A DNA stretch of 64,000 bases from NCBI GenBank assembly GCA_026002875.1, contig BPGE01000001.1, positions 1,550,001-1,614,000 of the forward strand, given 5' to 3'. Made by a program: the position numbers and the translations under genes. The notes below the pieces were generated by a model. That model did no database searches. It was given only the letters and a program-made list of their open reading frames with translations, and was not told where the DNA came from. This DNA is from Bryobacteraceae bacterium. Lineage in GTDB: Bacteria > Acidobacteriota > Terriglobia > Bryobacterales > Bryobacteraceae. This document shows, one piece after another, positions 26,587 through 35,599 of the stretch. Within the stretch, counting starts at the first letter, position 1; each line of letters starts with the position of its first letter.

Positions 26587-27219
26587 ATGTATCTGACGGA
26601 AGCCTGGCTGGGGATGCGCGACGCCATGGCCCGCAAACTGTACGACGCCTACGACTGGCATCAGGCCGTGTGGGAGCTGTTTCCGGGCCATGCGGACGAC
26701 GCGCGGGAGTTTCTGACGCGCATCGACGAAATCCAGGGCCGGTACCGGCTCTATATCGTTTCGCGCTGGGAACCGTCGCCGCCCCCCTGGTGGCGCGCGC
26801 CGGACCGGACGTGGCGGACGCGGACGATCCCGGATTCCTTTTTCGGCCACCGCGCCTACGCGTTTCAGCTGCGGGCGAATCCGACCCGGAAGGTGGTGAA
26901 ACTGGACGCCGCCGGCCAGCCCACCAAGAACGGGCGGCGGGAGCCGCTGCGGACGCGGGAGGAGCTGGAGGCCTGGATGCAGAGGAAGGCGCAGGACAGC
27001 GGGTTCGAGGTGGACCTCACAAGCCTGCGCATCACGCCTGCAGGGCGGAGTTATTTCCGCAGGAAGGAGGCGGCGGGGCATCACGCGGCTGTCGAGTACC
27101 GCGGAACGCTGCGCGTGACGGACGCGGCGCGGTTCCGCGAAGCGTTCGAGAAGGGCATCGGACCGGCAAAAGGGTTCGGGTTCGGACTGCTGGTGCTGGC
27201 GCCGTTGCCGGAGGGTTGA
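26587..27219 (+). CDS. cas6e: CRISPR RNA endoribonuclease Cas6e (CasE, Cse3)
   Basis: 210-residue endoribonuclease that cuts each repeat of the pre-crRNA 3' of its hairpin. It starts MYLTEAWLG; the probable catalytic histidine is H25 (YDAYDWHQAVWELFPG), at the position of the known catalytic His in Thermus Cse3, and the glycine-rich RNA-binding loop GIGPAKGFGFGLLVLAP is at the C-terminus. The ATG at 26587 has GAAGGAGG directly upstream. The gene sits between cse2 and cas7e rather than after cas5e, an uncommon order. The repeat of the adjacent array has the expected 16-nt palindrome for cleavage. Confidence 0.92.
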   Translation: MYLTEAWLGMRDAMARKLYDAYDWHQAVWELFPGHADDAREFLTRIDEIQGRYRLYIVSRWEPSPPPWWRAPDRTWRTRTIPDSFFGHRAYAFQLRANPTRKVVKLDAAGQPTKNGRREPLRTREELEAWMQRKAQDSGFEVDLTSLRITPAGRSYFRRKEAAGHHAAVEYRGTLRVTDAARFREAFEKGIGPAKGFGFGLLVLAPLPEG

Positions 27220-27266
27220 GGTTCGGATTGAGTTCAGGGAATCGAGAGACAGAAAGAGAGGCGAGC

Positions 27267-28484
27267 ATGAGACTGATAGAACTGCACATTCTGCAATCTT
27301 TTCCGGTGTCGTGCCTGAACCGGGACGATGTCGGGGCGCCGAAGACGGCCATCTTCGGCGGGGTGAACCGGGCGCGGATCTCCAGCCAGTGCCTGAAGCG
27401 GGCCATCCGGCTGGCGATGCACGAACTTGCGCCGGAGCAATGCGCGGGCGAGCGGAGCCGCCTGATCGTGGACCCGCTGACCGACCGCATCGAGGCGGAA
27501 ATGAAACGGCGCCTCGCCACGACGGCCGAGCCGGACGAGCGCCTCCGGGCCGCAGCTGAAAGTCTCGCCAGCGAGTTTTGCCACCGGCTCGCGAACTTCG
27601 ATGAAGAGGCGAAGCAGAGGAAAGGCTTGCGGCGCGTGAAGACGATGATGTTTCTTTCTCCCGGAGACCTGGCAGCGGCAGCGGCTGCGCTGGCCGAGAC
27701 AGCGATTGCGGATCCTGAATGGGGCGAGAAACTGGGAGCGAACGAAAAGGCGGGCAAGGAGGAAAAGAGGGGGAAGAAGTCGAAAGACGACGGCCAGAAA
27801 TGGATGGACGGCGTGATGAGCCGTGGATTCAAAGCGCTGCGGGAGCCCGGCTGCAAGGATGCTGCAGACATCGCCGTCTTCGGGCGCATGGTGGCCAACG
27901 ACCCCTCTCTGAACGTCGAGGGCGCGGCCATGTTCAGCCATGCTCTGTCGACGCATCGGGCGGACAATGAAATCGATTTTTTCACCGCTGTCGACGACCT
28001 GCAGGCAGCGGACCCGACGGTGGCCGAGGAGGACCGGGCTGGCAGCGGGATGATGGGCACGCTGGAATTCTCCTCGGCGACGTATTACCGTTATGCGGCG
28101 CTGAATCTGGGGCTGCTGGAGGACAGCAAGCATCTGGGCGCGTTTACGCTGGAGGAGAGGCGGAAAGTGGTGGACGCCTTCGTGCGGGCGGTGCTGCTGA
28201 GCGTTCCGGGTGCGCGGAAGAACTCGATGAACGCCAACACGCTGCCGGGTTTCGTGCTGGGACTGTACCGGGATCACGGGCATCCGGTACAACTGGTGAA
28301 CGCCTTCGAATCGCCGGTCAAGGCGAAAAAGGACGGGCTGCTGGCGCCGTCCGTGGAGGCGCTCGAGAAGCATCTTCGGGAGCTGAGGCAGACGTGGGGC
28401 CTGACGCCGGCGGCGGAAGTGCGGCTGCCCTCGGAGGGAATGACGCTCGACAGATTCTGCCAGGAGCTGGTGCGCCATGTCTGA
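27267..28484 (+). CDS. cas7e: Cascade backbone subunit Cas7e (CasC, Cse4)
   Basis: 405-residue RAMP protein; six copies form the crRNA-binding backbone of Cascade. It opens MRLIELHILQSFPVSCLNRDD and has the conserved GGVNRARISSQCLKRAIR (residues about 28-45) and HALSTHRADNEIDFFTAVDD. A lysine/glutamate-rich segment (about residues 151-180, NEKAGKEEKRGKKSKDDG) is inserted in the middle, which makes the protein longer than the roughly 350-370 usual; it is probably an exposed loop. The ATG at 27267 follows AGAGAGGCGAGC. The 3' end overlaps cas5e by 8 bp. Confidence 0.93.
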   Translation: MRLIELHILQSFPVSCLNRDDVGAPKTAIFGGVNRARISSQCLKRAIRLAMHELAPEQCAGERSRLIVDPLTDRIEAEMKRRLATTAEPDERLRAAAESLASEFCHRLANFDEEAKQRKGLRRVKTMMFLSPGDLAAAAAALAETAIADPEWGEKLGANEKAGKEEKRGKKSKDDGQKWMDGVMSRGFKALREPGCKDAADIAVFGRMVANDPSLNVEGAAMFSHALSTHRADNEIDFFTAVDDLQAADPTVAEEDRAGSGMMGTLEFSSATYYRYAALNLGLLEDSKHLGAFTLEERRKVVDAFVRAVLLSVPGARKNSMNANTLPGFVLGLYRDHGHPVQLVNAFESPVKAKKDGLLAPSVEALEKHLRELRQTWGLTPAAEVRLPSEGMTLDRFCQELVRHV

Positions 28485-29172
28485 GACGGCCCATCTGGCG
28501 CTGCTGTTCGACGCTCCCATGCAGAGCTGGGGCGTGTCGAGCAAGTTTCAGAACCGCGGCACCCTGCCCCACCCGACGCGCAGCGCGATTCTGGGGCTGT
28601 TCTGCGCGGCGGCGGGGGCGGCGAAGGGTTCCAGAGAGGAGAAGGAGCTGCTGGAGGCGCTGGCGGGCGCGCGGATCACGACGGTCGAGATCCCGCGCCG
28701 CGCCGCGGATGGGGAACGGCGCGTGCCGATCCGGCGCCTGCGGGACTTTCACACGGTGCTGGGGACACGAACCGCTGACGGCAAGCCCAACGCGAATGCG
28801 GTGGTGACGCTCAGGGACTACCTGACGGACGCGCGGTTCGGCGTCGTCGTCAGCGGGCCGAATGAGCTGGTGACCCGGCTGCAGCGGTGGCTGGAAGATC
28901 CGGTCTGGGGCGTGTGGTTCGGGCGGAAGTGCTGTCTTCCGGCGGCGCCGATTGTCCGTGGTGTGTTCGGGTCTCGCGAGGAGGCTCTGCTGCACCTGAC
29001 TGAAGGACGGGAGATCCGGCTGTTCACCAGAGTTGAAGACGTGGACCGTTTCGACGAGGGCACAGACAGCCTGTGCGACGTGCCGCTGTCGTTCGGAACG
29101 CCAGACTCCTCATCGGAGGGGCGTGTTTTCGCCTACCGGAGGATCCGCGTCAGTCCGGCGGAGGCGGAGTAA
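28477..29172 (+). CDS. cas5e: Cascade subunit Cas5e (CasD)
   Basis: 231-residue RAMP protein that caps the crRNA 5' handle in Cascade. Family features are LALLFDAPMQSWGVSSKFQNR at the N-terminus, HPTRSAILGLFCAAAGA, the DYLTDARFGVVV segment and the FGRKCCLPAAPIVRGVF block. The ATG lies inside the end of cas7e (ATGTCTGA), so translation is coupled. Length is normal. Next gene cas1 begins 3 bp after the stop. Confidence 0.93.
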   Translation: MSETAHLALLFDAPMQSWGVSSKFQNRGTLPHPTRSAILGLFCAAAGAAKGSREEKELLEALAGARITTVEIPRRAADGERRVPIRRLRDFHTVLGTRTADGKPNANAVVTLRDYLTDARFGVVVSGPNELVTRLQRWLEDPVWGVWFGRKCCLPAAPIVRGVFGSREEALLHLTEGREIRLFTRVEDVDRFDEGTDSLCDVPLSFGTPDSSSEGRVFAYRRIRVSPAEAE

Positions 29173-29175
29173 GCC

Positions 29176-30009
29176 GTGCCGGTGTTCGAGAAACCGCCGC
29201 TGGAAACGCTCAGCCCGGCGCGCGACCGGTGGACGCCGATTTATCTGGAGCACGGGCGTCTGGAGGTGGACGACTCGAGCGTGAAGTGGATCGGCGCGGA
29301 CATGACCGTGCTGCGGCTGCCGGTGGCGACGCTGTCCGCAATCCTGCTGGGGCCCGGAACCACGGTGACGCACGCGGCGGTGAAGGCGTGCGCGGATTGC
29401 AACACCCCGGTGTGCTGGATCGGCGAAGACGGGATGCGGTTCTATTCGTTCGGCGTGACGCCGAATCACGACAACGAGCGCGCAAGGCGCCATGCGGCCT
29501 GCTGGGCGGACCGGAAGAGGCGGGAAGCGATCGCGAGGCGCATGTTCAGCCGCCGGTTCGGCGAGGAATTGGCCCAGGAACGGACCGTGCGGGAACTGCG
29601 GGGCATGGAGGGACTGCGCGTGCGGACGCTATATGCCGAGCTCGGGCTGAAATACGGCGTCACCTGGAAGGGTCGGAATTACGACAAATCGAACTGGGAT
29701 CTGGCCGACAACATCAACCGGGCGATTTCGGCCGCCAACGCCAGCCTCTACGCATTGTGCTGCGCGGTGGTGTGCACGATGGGTTACATCCCCTCGCTCG
29801 GCATGATCCACGACAGCGGGCCGCTGGCGTTCGTCTACGACGTGGCGGATCTGTACAAGGAATCGACGTCGTTTCCCGCGGCGTTCCAGGCCATCGCCGC
29901 CGATCCGCGGGACCGCGGAGACCTGGTGCGCAAGCTGCTCAAAGAGAGGATCGAGCAGGAGCGCCTGCTGCAGAGGATGCCTGAAGATCTCGAGGAGCTG
30001 TTCCGATGA
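29176..30009 (+). CDS. cas1: CRISPR integrase Cas1 (type I-E)
   Basis: 277-residue spacer-acquisition integrase. The metal-binding residues of the family are visible as E145 (RGMEGLR), H212 (LGMIHDSG) and D225 (VYDVADLYK), with the same 13-residue distance between His and Asp as in the E. coli enzyme. The start is a GTG (29176), 3 bp after cas5e. It acts with Cas2 to insert prespacers at the leader-proximal repeat of the array that begins 360 bp downstream. Confidence 0.95.
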   Translation: MPVFEKPPLETLSPARDRWTPIYLEHGRLEVDDSSVKWIGADMTVLRLPVATLSAILLGPGTTVTHAAVKACADCNTPVCWIGEDGMRFYSFGVTPNHDNERARRHAACWADRKRREAIARRMFSRRFGEELAQERTVRELRGMEGLRVRTLYAELGLKYGVTWKGRNYDKSNWDLADNINRAISAANASLYALCCAVVCTMGYIPSLGMIHDSGPLAFVYDVADLYKESTSFPAAFQAIAADPRDRGDLVRKLLKERIEQERLLQRMPEDLEELFR

Positions 30010-30320
30010 CGGTGATTGTGGCGCAGGACACGCCGGACGCCATCCGGGGGATGCTGAAGCGGTGGTTTATTGAGCCCCGGCCGAACGTGTTCGTGGGCAC
30101 GCTGAACCGCCGGACGCACGCCAAGACGCTGGAATACATCAAGAGAAACGCGGAGGGGCTGGGTCTTCTGATTGTCAGCTCGTATCCGAACTGCCAGGGA
30201 TACGTGATCGAGACGACAGGCGAGGTGAACCGGCGGGGTGTGGAGGTGAGCGGACTGTGGCTGGTGGCGGAGAAATGGGCAGGCCAGACCGCGGGCGAGG
30301 AGGACGAAGCGGCGGAGTGA
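30006..30320 (+). CDS. cas2: CRISPR-associated Cas2 (type I-E)
   Basis: 104-residue Cas2 of the I-E (CasX86/Cas2e) type, which bridges two Cas1 dimers in the acquisition complex. The start [39 protein letters not shown] and the C-terminal beta-strand region fit the family. The ATGA overlap with cas1 (30006-30009) indicates coupling. The last 12 residues are acidic and probably disordered. The stop is only 50 bp from the first CRISPR repeat, so the leader may reach into this gene. Confidence 0.94.
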   Translation: MTVIVAQDTPDAIRGMLKRWFIEPRPNVFVGTLNRRTHAKTLEYIKRNAEGLGLLIVSSYPNCQGYVIETTGEVNRRGVEVSGLWLVAEKWAGQTAGEEDEAAE

Positions 30321-30337
30321 AGGGATGATTTTCAGGC

Positions 30338-30365
30338 TTGAGAAGGGGCAAAAATCCCGTAAAAT
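30338..30365 (+). promoter_or_regulatory. putative CRISPR leader promoter
   Basis: The 50 bp between cas2 and the first repeat are A-rich and contain TTGAGA (30338-30343) and TAAAAT (30360-30365) separated by 16 bp, a sigma-70-like promoter that would start transcription at or just inside the first repeat. This short AT-rich segment is probably the core of the leader. Confidence 0.5.
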
Positions 30366-30370
30366 CCAGT

Positions 30371-33300
30371 GTTCTCCCCACGCGCGTGGGGATGGTCCGA
30401 GCTGGTACGGTATACCACGCTCGAATGCCGTGTTCTCCCCACGCGCGTGGGGATGGTCCGCAGTAACGTCCTCATCGATTCACCACCCAAGTGTTCTCCC
30501 CACGCGCGTGGGGATGGTCCGGCAGCGCAGGAATGGCGCGCCAAAACTGTCGGGTTCTCCCCACGCGCGTGGGGATGGTCCGCTGTACCACCGGTGGCGG
30601 CACATCGCTGGCTCGTTCTCCCCACGCGCGTGGGGATGGTCCGCGGCGGAGGAAGCTCCACGAGTTACATCCAGAGTTCTCCCCACGCGCGTGGGGATGG
30701 TCCTGAACCACCGCACTCCAGCAGCCTTGGCAATGCGTTCTCCCCACGCGCGTGGGGATGGTCCGGCTGGTTCAGCGATCGCGGGCGGGGAGGATGGGTT
30801 CTCCCCACGCGCGTGGGGATGGTCCGCATAGATGGTACGAAGCAACCCGTGCCAGAAAGTTCTCCCCACGCGCGTGGGGATGGTCCGTGCCCGCGCTGCC
30901 AGGCGTTCGATTGGCAAAAGTTCTCCCCACGCGCGTGGGGATGGTCCGACCGTATTCCCTGCCGACACCGCTGTCTCGATGTTCTCCCCACGCGCGTGGG
31001 GATGGTCCGGATTTCCGCAATTTCGCGCCATGCGTCCTCAAGTTCTCCCCACGCGCGTGGGGATGGTCCGCGTTGCGCAGCGCCACCCCGGGAGGCTGAA
31101 ACGTTCTCCCCACGCGCGTGGGGATGGTCCGCGTTGCGCAGCGCCACCCCGGGAGGCTGAAACGTTCTCCCCACGCGCGTGGGGATGGTCCGTATTTGAG
31201 CGCTGAGATCGCGGCTTGGGCGATGTTCTCCCCACGCGCGTGGGGATGGTCCGGCTCTCGAAGACCCAGATGCAGCGCTCTTGCGGTTCTCCCCACGCGC
31301 GTGGGGATGGTCCGTCGGACCCGAGGCGGACGCATATCAGCGATGCGTTCTCCCCACGCGCGTGGGGATGGTCCGGTTCGCCACGGCTTCTTCTGTTTGG
31401 CCACGTCGTTCTCCCCACGCGCGTGGGGATGGTCCGTTCGCCGCCCATCGCCGCTGCCCGTCGTCCAGGTTCTCCCCACGCGCGTGGGGATGGTCCGCGC
31501 GCCTACATCAACAATCGCCGGCACCGACAGTTCTCCCCACGCGCGTGGGGATGGTCCGGAGCGTACGTACCCAAGGAGCATTGCATGAGTGTTCTCCCCA
31601 CGCGCGTGGGGATGGTCCGGCATCCGCGCCTTCGGCTCGGAATCCGAGATGGTTCTCCCCACGCGCGTGGGGATGGTCCGTTGATGATCAACTCCTGGCG
31701 GTTGTAGGGCAGGTTCTCCCCACGCGCGTGGGGATGGTCCGGGCACCTTGGCGGCCCAACAGCCATCGGCCGTGTTCTCCCCACGCGCGTGGGGATGGTC
31801 CGGCCTCGGCCGTCAGCGCAATCTCGGGTGGGATGTTCTCCCCACGCGCGTGGGGATGGTCCTTCGAGCTGCTCGAGGTCGGCTACGACATCTACGTTCT
31901 CCCCACGCGCGTGGGGATGGTCCGCCCGATCTGTCCGATGGCAGCGAGCGCCGGGCGTTCTCCCCACGCGCGTGGGGATGGTCCGGGCACCTTGGCGGCC
32001 CAACAGCCATCGGCCGTGTTCTCCCCACGCGCGTGGGGATGGTCCGGCCAACGTCTCGACCCGCAAGGACCGGATCAAGTTCTCCCCACGCGCGTGGGGA
32101 TGGTCCGAGAGCTCGAGCGGCTGGAGGCCGCCGGCCGGCGTTCTCCCCACGCGCGTGGGGATGGTCCGTTTCTGGGCGGCTCGATTACGCTCGCAGCGGC
32201 GTTCTCCCCACGCGCGTGGGGATGGTCCGTAGCGCTTGACTGGCACATCTCCTGGAAGCGCGTTCTCCCCACGCGCGTGGGGATGGTCCGTACCACTGCC
32301 AGCTCCCGCACGACTTGTACCTGTTCTCCCCACGCGCGTGGGGATGGTCCGTACCACTGCCAGCTCCCGCACGACTTGTACCTGTTCTCCCCACGCGCGT
32401 GGGGATGGTCCGGCGGCCTTCTCCGCAGCCTTTGTCATCGATTCGTTCTCCCCACGCGCGTGGGGATGGTCCGACGGCCTTGGCCGTCGAACTGTTCGGC
32501 CGGGGGTTCTCCCCACGCGCGTGGGGATGGTCCGACGGCCTTGGCCGTCGAACTGTTCGGCCGGGGGTTCTCCCCACGCGCGTGGGGATGGTCCGAGGTC
32601 GACGTCATTCGCCAGATCGCGCATCACGTTCTCCCCACGCGCGTGGGGATGGTCCGATCTCTTCAGCGGGCGGACGAGCGTCGATGCCGTTCTCCCCACG
32701 CGCGTGGGGATGGTCCGCACGTTTTTGACGACGGCATACTGCACGATCCGTTCTCCCCACGCGCGTGGGGATGGTCCGCGCCCAGCGGCCCTTCCCCCAC
32801 TATGCCCACGGTTCTCCCCACGCGCGTGGGGATGGTCCGGCCTGGGCCAATCAGAAGCGCGAGGCGTGGATGTTCTCCCCACGCGCGTGGGGATGGTCCG
32901 GGATCGTGCTTGATTGTGACCCGCGCCGCGTCGTTCTCCCCACGCGCGTGGGGATGGTCCGCCGCGGCGGTACTCGAAGACATCCCTGGCTGAGTTCTCC
33001 CCACGCGCGTGGGGATGGTCCGCAGGTCCGCGTGCGCTTCCCGTCCGATGAGGAGTTCTCCCCACGCGCGTGGGGATGGTCCTGCAATGAGCCGGACCTC
33101 GATTTGGCTGTAGTCGTTCTCCCCACGCGCGTGGGGATGGTCCGGTAGACCAGTCTGGCAACAGGCTGATGGGCTTGTTCTCCCCACGCGCGTGGGGATG
33201 GTCCGTTCGCCAAAAATGCGGTTTTGTGCCCGGACCGGTTCTCCCCACGCGCGTGGGGATGGTCCGACCCAGGCTATGGGCGATCGGCAGCAGGGAGTGT

Positions 33301-33571
33301 TCTCCCCACGCGCGTGGGGATGGTCCGGCTGGGGCAGGCCTCCATGGTACGGCGGGATAGTTCTCCCCACGCGCGTGGGGATGGTCCGCACGTTCAGATG
33401 GCGGCTGTGGATCGATTGGCGTTCTCCCCACGCGCGTGGGGATGGTCCGCCTGGCCCCGGGAGCCGAAACCACCGCATTGCGTTCTCCCCACGCGCGTGG
33501 GGATCGTCCGGAAATCGCGAGCAAGCTCAGGCCATCCAGGCCGTTCTCCCCACGCGCGTGGGGGTGGTCCG
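30371..33571 (+). CRISPR. type I-E CRISPR array, 53 repeats and 52 spacers
   Basis: 53 repeats of 28-29 nt begin at 30371 and recur at exactly 61 bp up to 33543, leaving 52 spacers of 32 nt (counting a 29-nt repeat). Each repeat starts GTTCT, has the perfect palindrome CCCCACGCGCGTGGGG, and ends ATGGTCC plus a final base. Cas6e cleavage after the hairpin would leave the 8-nt handle AUGGUCCG. The last two repeats (33482 and 33543) carry one substitution each (GGATCGTCC; GGGTGGTCC), typical of the leader-distal end, so spacers were added at the cas2 side. The 29th base is G in all repeats but three. Four spacers are present twice. Confidence 0.98.
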
Positions 33572-33637
33572 CGGCAGCTGCCAGTTCTTCTCTTCCCGCA
33601 CCCGCAGAAGGGAGCTCCCCGCTCCTGCCGCCAGTAG

Positions 33638-33889
33638 GATGTCCAGTTGTTGCTGGAGCGGAAGTTCAGCCGGAAATTTCAGAGCATCGAAAAAGCAGCG
33701 CGAATCCGCCTGGAACTGCTGAACGCGGCGACCTCGCTTCGGGATCTCGAATTGCCCTGACTCCGGCTCGAAGCGTTGAAGGGTGAGAGAAAAGGCCAAT
33801 ACAGCATCCGGATCAACGACCAGTTCCGGATCTGCTTTGAATGGCGGGATGGCGACGCACATGAGGTTGAAATCGTCGACTATCACTGA
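33638..33889 (+). pseudogene. HigB/RelE-family toxin remnant
   Basis: Reading from GAT at 33638 gives a truncated toxin: residues such as [20 protein letters not shown], then a TGA at 33758, then [20 protein letters not shown] and a DYH end before TGA at 33887. This pattern (RLEALKG..GQ.SIRIN..WRICF....VEI.DYH) is typical of HigB-type mRNA interferases. The N-terminal residues are missing, because a TAG (33635) stands right before the conserved part. The gene lacks a start and carries an internal nonsense codon, so it is dead. It abuts the distal end of the CRISPR array and is followed by a broken higA-like antitoxin. Confidence 0.8.
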
Positions 33890-33931
33890 AGGGAGGAATT
33901 GACATGGCGACGAAAACAGCGAAGCGTTTAG

Positions 33932-35251
33932 CAGGTCGCTGAAAAAACGCCCGCGCGGAGCCGAAAATTGTTCTGTTTTTCGATTTCCGCCCAAGAGGAA
34001 GCCCTGGGAACGGATCGCCCCCCTGCCCACTCGCCTTCCAGCGGCCATTGGAAGGCCGCCGGAAGGCTGTTTCCGCGCTCCTCAGGCAGTCGCCGCCGCC
34101 ATCAGGTTCCTCATCCTCACCAGATTGTATGCGGCTGCCGCCAGCGTGAACAGCCATCCCACCTTCTCCCGCCCCCTCAGCTTCACCTTCCTCAGCCCCG
34201 CCACCACCTTCGCCCATCCGAAGAACTCCTCCACCAGCTTCCGCCTCCTCTGGCTCATCCAGTAGCCTTCATGCCGCGTCGTCCTCCCATCCACCGCGCT
34301 GCGCCGTCCGCTCACGTTCTGCGCCACATGCGGCGTCACGTTCAGATCCTTCATCTGCTCCACAAACTCCCGCGTGTCGTACCCCTTGTCTCCGGCCAGC
34401 GTCACCCGCTTCGTCCCTCCCGGAATCTCCCGCGCCATCTCCACCGCCGCTTCCCGCTCCGCCCGCCCGTAGGCTTTCGTCACCCGCACGTTCACGATCA
34501 GCCCGTGCCGGTTCTCTCCCAGCACGTGTCCCAGATAGCTCAGCTTCGCCTCCGCCGTCTGACTCTTCCGCCACAGCCGCGCCTCCGGATCCGTCACCGA
34601 CTCGTGCGTCTCATTCGACCGCTGCTGCCCCCGGAAGTCCACTTCCCGATTCCGCCCACCCTGTTTCGGTTCGTCCTCATCCGACTTCTCCTGTTTCGGC
34701 CGGAAGCTCTTCTGGCTCGCCCACGCCTCCACCATCGTCCCGTCCACCGAAAAATGCTCGCTCGACATCAGCCCCTGCTGCTTCGCCTGCCGCACGATCT
34801 CGCCAAAGAACTGCCGCGCTACGTCCCCTTCCAGCAGCCGGTCCCGGTTCTTCGTGAACACCGTCGCGTGCCAGACCTCCTCGCTCATCCCCAGACCCAC
34901 GAACCACCGGAACAGCAGGTTGTAGCGCAGCTGCTCGACCAGCATCCTCTCGCTCCGGATTGTGTACAGCAGCATCAGCAACTGCGCCCGCAGCAGCCGC
35001 TCCGGCGCGATCGACGGCCGCCCCACTTCTCCGTAAATCTCATCGAAGGTGTCGTCCAGCCTCTGCAGCGCCTCGTCCACCATCGCCCGGATCGGCCGCA
35101 GCGGGTGATCGGCCGGCACCAGATCCTCCAGGCTCGCGTACAGGAACATCTCTTGCTGCTGACGGTCTTCTCCTCTCATGGCGTCCCTACACTAGGAAAG
35201 ACGCATCAAACATTTCCGAGGTGTCTTGTTCCGGAGTTTTTCAGCGACCTG
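33932..35251 (-). mobile_element. IS5-type insertion sequence, 1320 bp, with TTAG target duplication
   Basis: Both ends carry the same inverted repeat, CAGGTCGCTGAAAAA (15 of 15 bases, 33932-33946 and complement at 35237-35251). The flanking 4-bp TTAG (33928-33931 and 35252-35255) is a direct duplication and fits the YTAR target preference of the IS5 subgroup. One transposase gene fills most of the element. The perfect ends and intact transposase indicate a recent insertion, which interrupts the antitoxin relic. Confidence 0.9.
34082..35179 (-). CDS. IS5 family transposase
   Basis: 365-residue DDE transposase of the IS5 family. It opens MRGEDRQQQEMFLYASLEDL and has an N-terminal DUF772-type domain (HPLRPIRAMVDEAL, GRPSIAPERLLRAQLLMLLY), then DDE residues in HFSVDGTMVEAWASQKSF (first D), VTLAGDKGYDTREFV (second D) and the C-terminal Y-(2)-R-(3)-E-(6)-K-like VEEFFGWAKVVAGLRK. 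No frameshift or internal stop. It lies on the minus strand inside the terminal repeats at 33932 and 35251, so the element is probably still functional. Confidence 0.95.
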   Translation of the reverse strand: MRGEDRQQQEMFLYASLEDLVPADHPLRPIRAMVDEALQRLDDTFDEIYGEVGRPSIAPERLLRAQLLMLLYTIRSERMLVEQLRYNLLFRWFVGLGMSEEVWHATVFTKNRDRLLEGDVARQFFGEIVRQAKQQGLMSSEHFSVDGTMVEAWASQKSFRPKQEKSDEDEPKQGGRNREVDFRGQQRSNETHESVTDPEARLWRKSQTAEAKLSYLGHVLGENRHGLIVNVRVTKAYGRAEREAAVEMAREIPGGTKRVTLAGDKGYDTREFVEQMKDLNVTPHVAQNVSGRRSAVDGRTTRHEGYWMSQRRRKLVEEFFGWAKVVAGLRKVKLRGREKVGWLFTLAAAAYNLVRMRNLMAAATA

Positions 35252-35599
35252 TTAGCTCCCATCCATCCGGGGGAGGTGCTGCAAGAGTTTCTGCGGGAGT
35301 CCGGCCTGACGGCCGATGCGCTTGCCACAGCCCTGCGTGTGCCTGCGAACTGGATCGGAGGCATTGTCAAAGGACAGCGCGGCATCAGCGCCGACACGGC
35401 GCTGCGCCTTGCCCGCTATTTGGGCACCTCGGCTCAGATGTAGCTCAATCTCCGGGCGAGGTAGGACCTGGCGGTGGCAGAAGACGAAGCGGGCAGCCGG
35501 ATGCAGAGGGAAGTTCTGCCGCGCAACGCCGCCTGAGCGTCGATCGAGAAGAAGGCCGCCCTCATCAACGCAATCCAGTTACCTGGCAAATTGGCCCGT

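Larger units (their letters stand above)
33904..35536 (+). pseudogene. HigA-family antitoxin, split by an IS5-type element and with two nonsense codons
   Basis: The ATG at 33904 (after GGGAGGAATTGAC, a good ribosome site) reads MATKTAKRL and is then cut by the insertion sequence at 33932. After the element and its TTAG duplication the frame resumes exactly (35252): LAPIHPGEVLQEFLRESGLT, a helix-turn-helix with ALRVPANWIGGIVKGQRG and TALRLARYLGTSAQM, the XRE-type antitoxin of higBA systems. Then TAG (35441) replaces an expected tryptophan, and a second TAG follows 8 codons later, before the conserved tail AVAEDEAGSR and a final TGA at 35534. The nonsense codons show decay beyond the IS insertion. 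Confidence 0.85.

Noticed and set aside
27220-27266. A CreTA-like small toxin/RNA module between cas6e and cas7e
   Set aside because: The gap is only 47 bp and shows no repeat-like sequence or promoter.
30325-33786. Many long open frames on both strands across the CRISPR array
   Set aside because: They are produced by the 61-bp period and the repeat, which has no stop in several frames; their translations only repeat the same motif.
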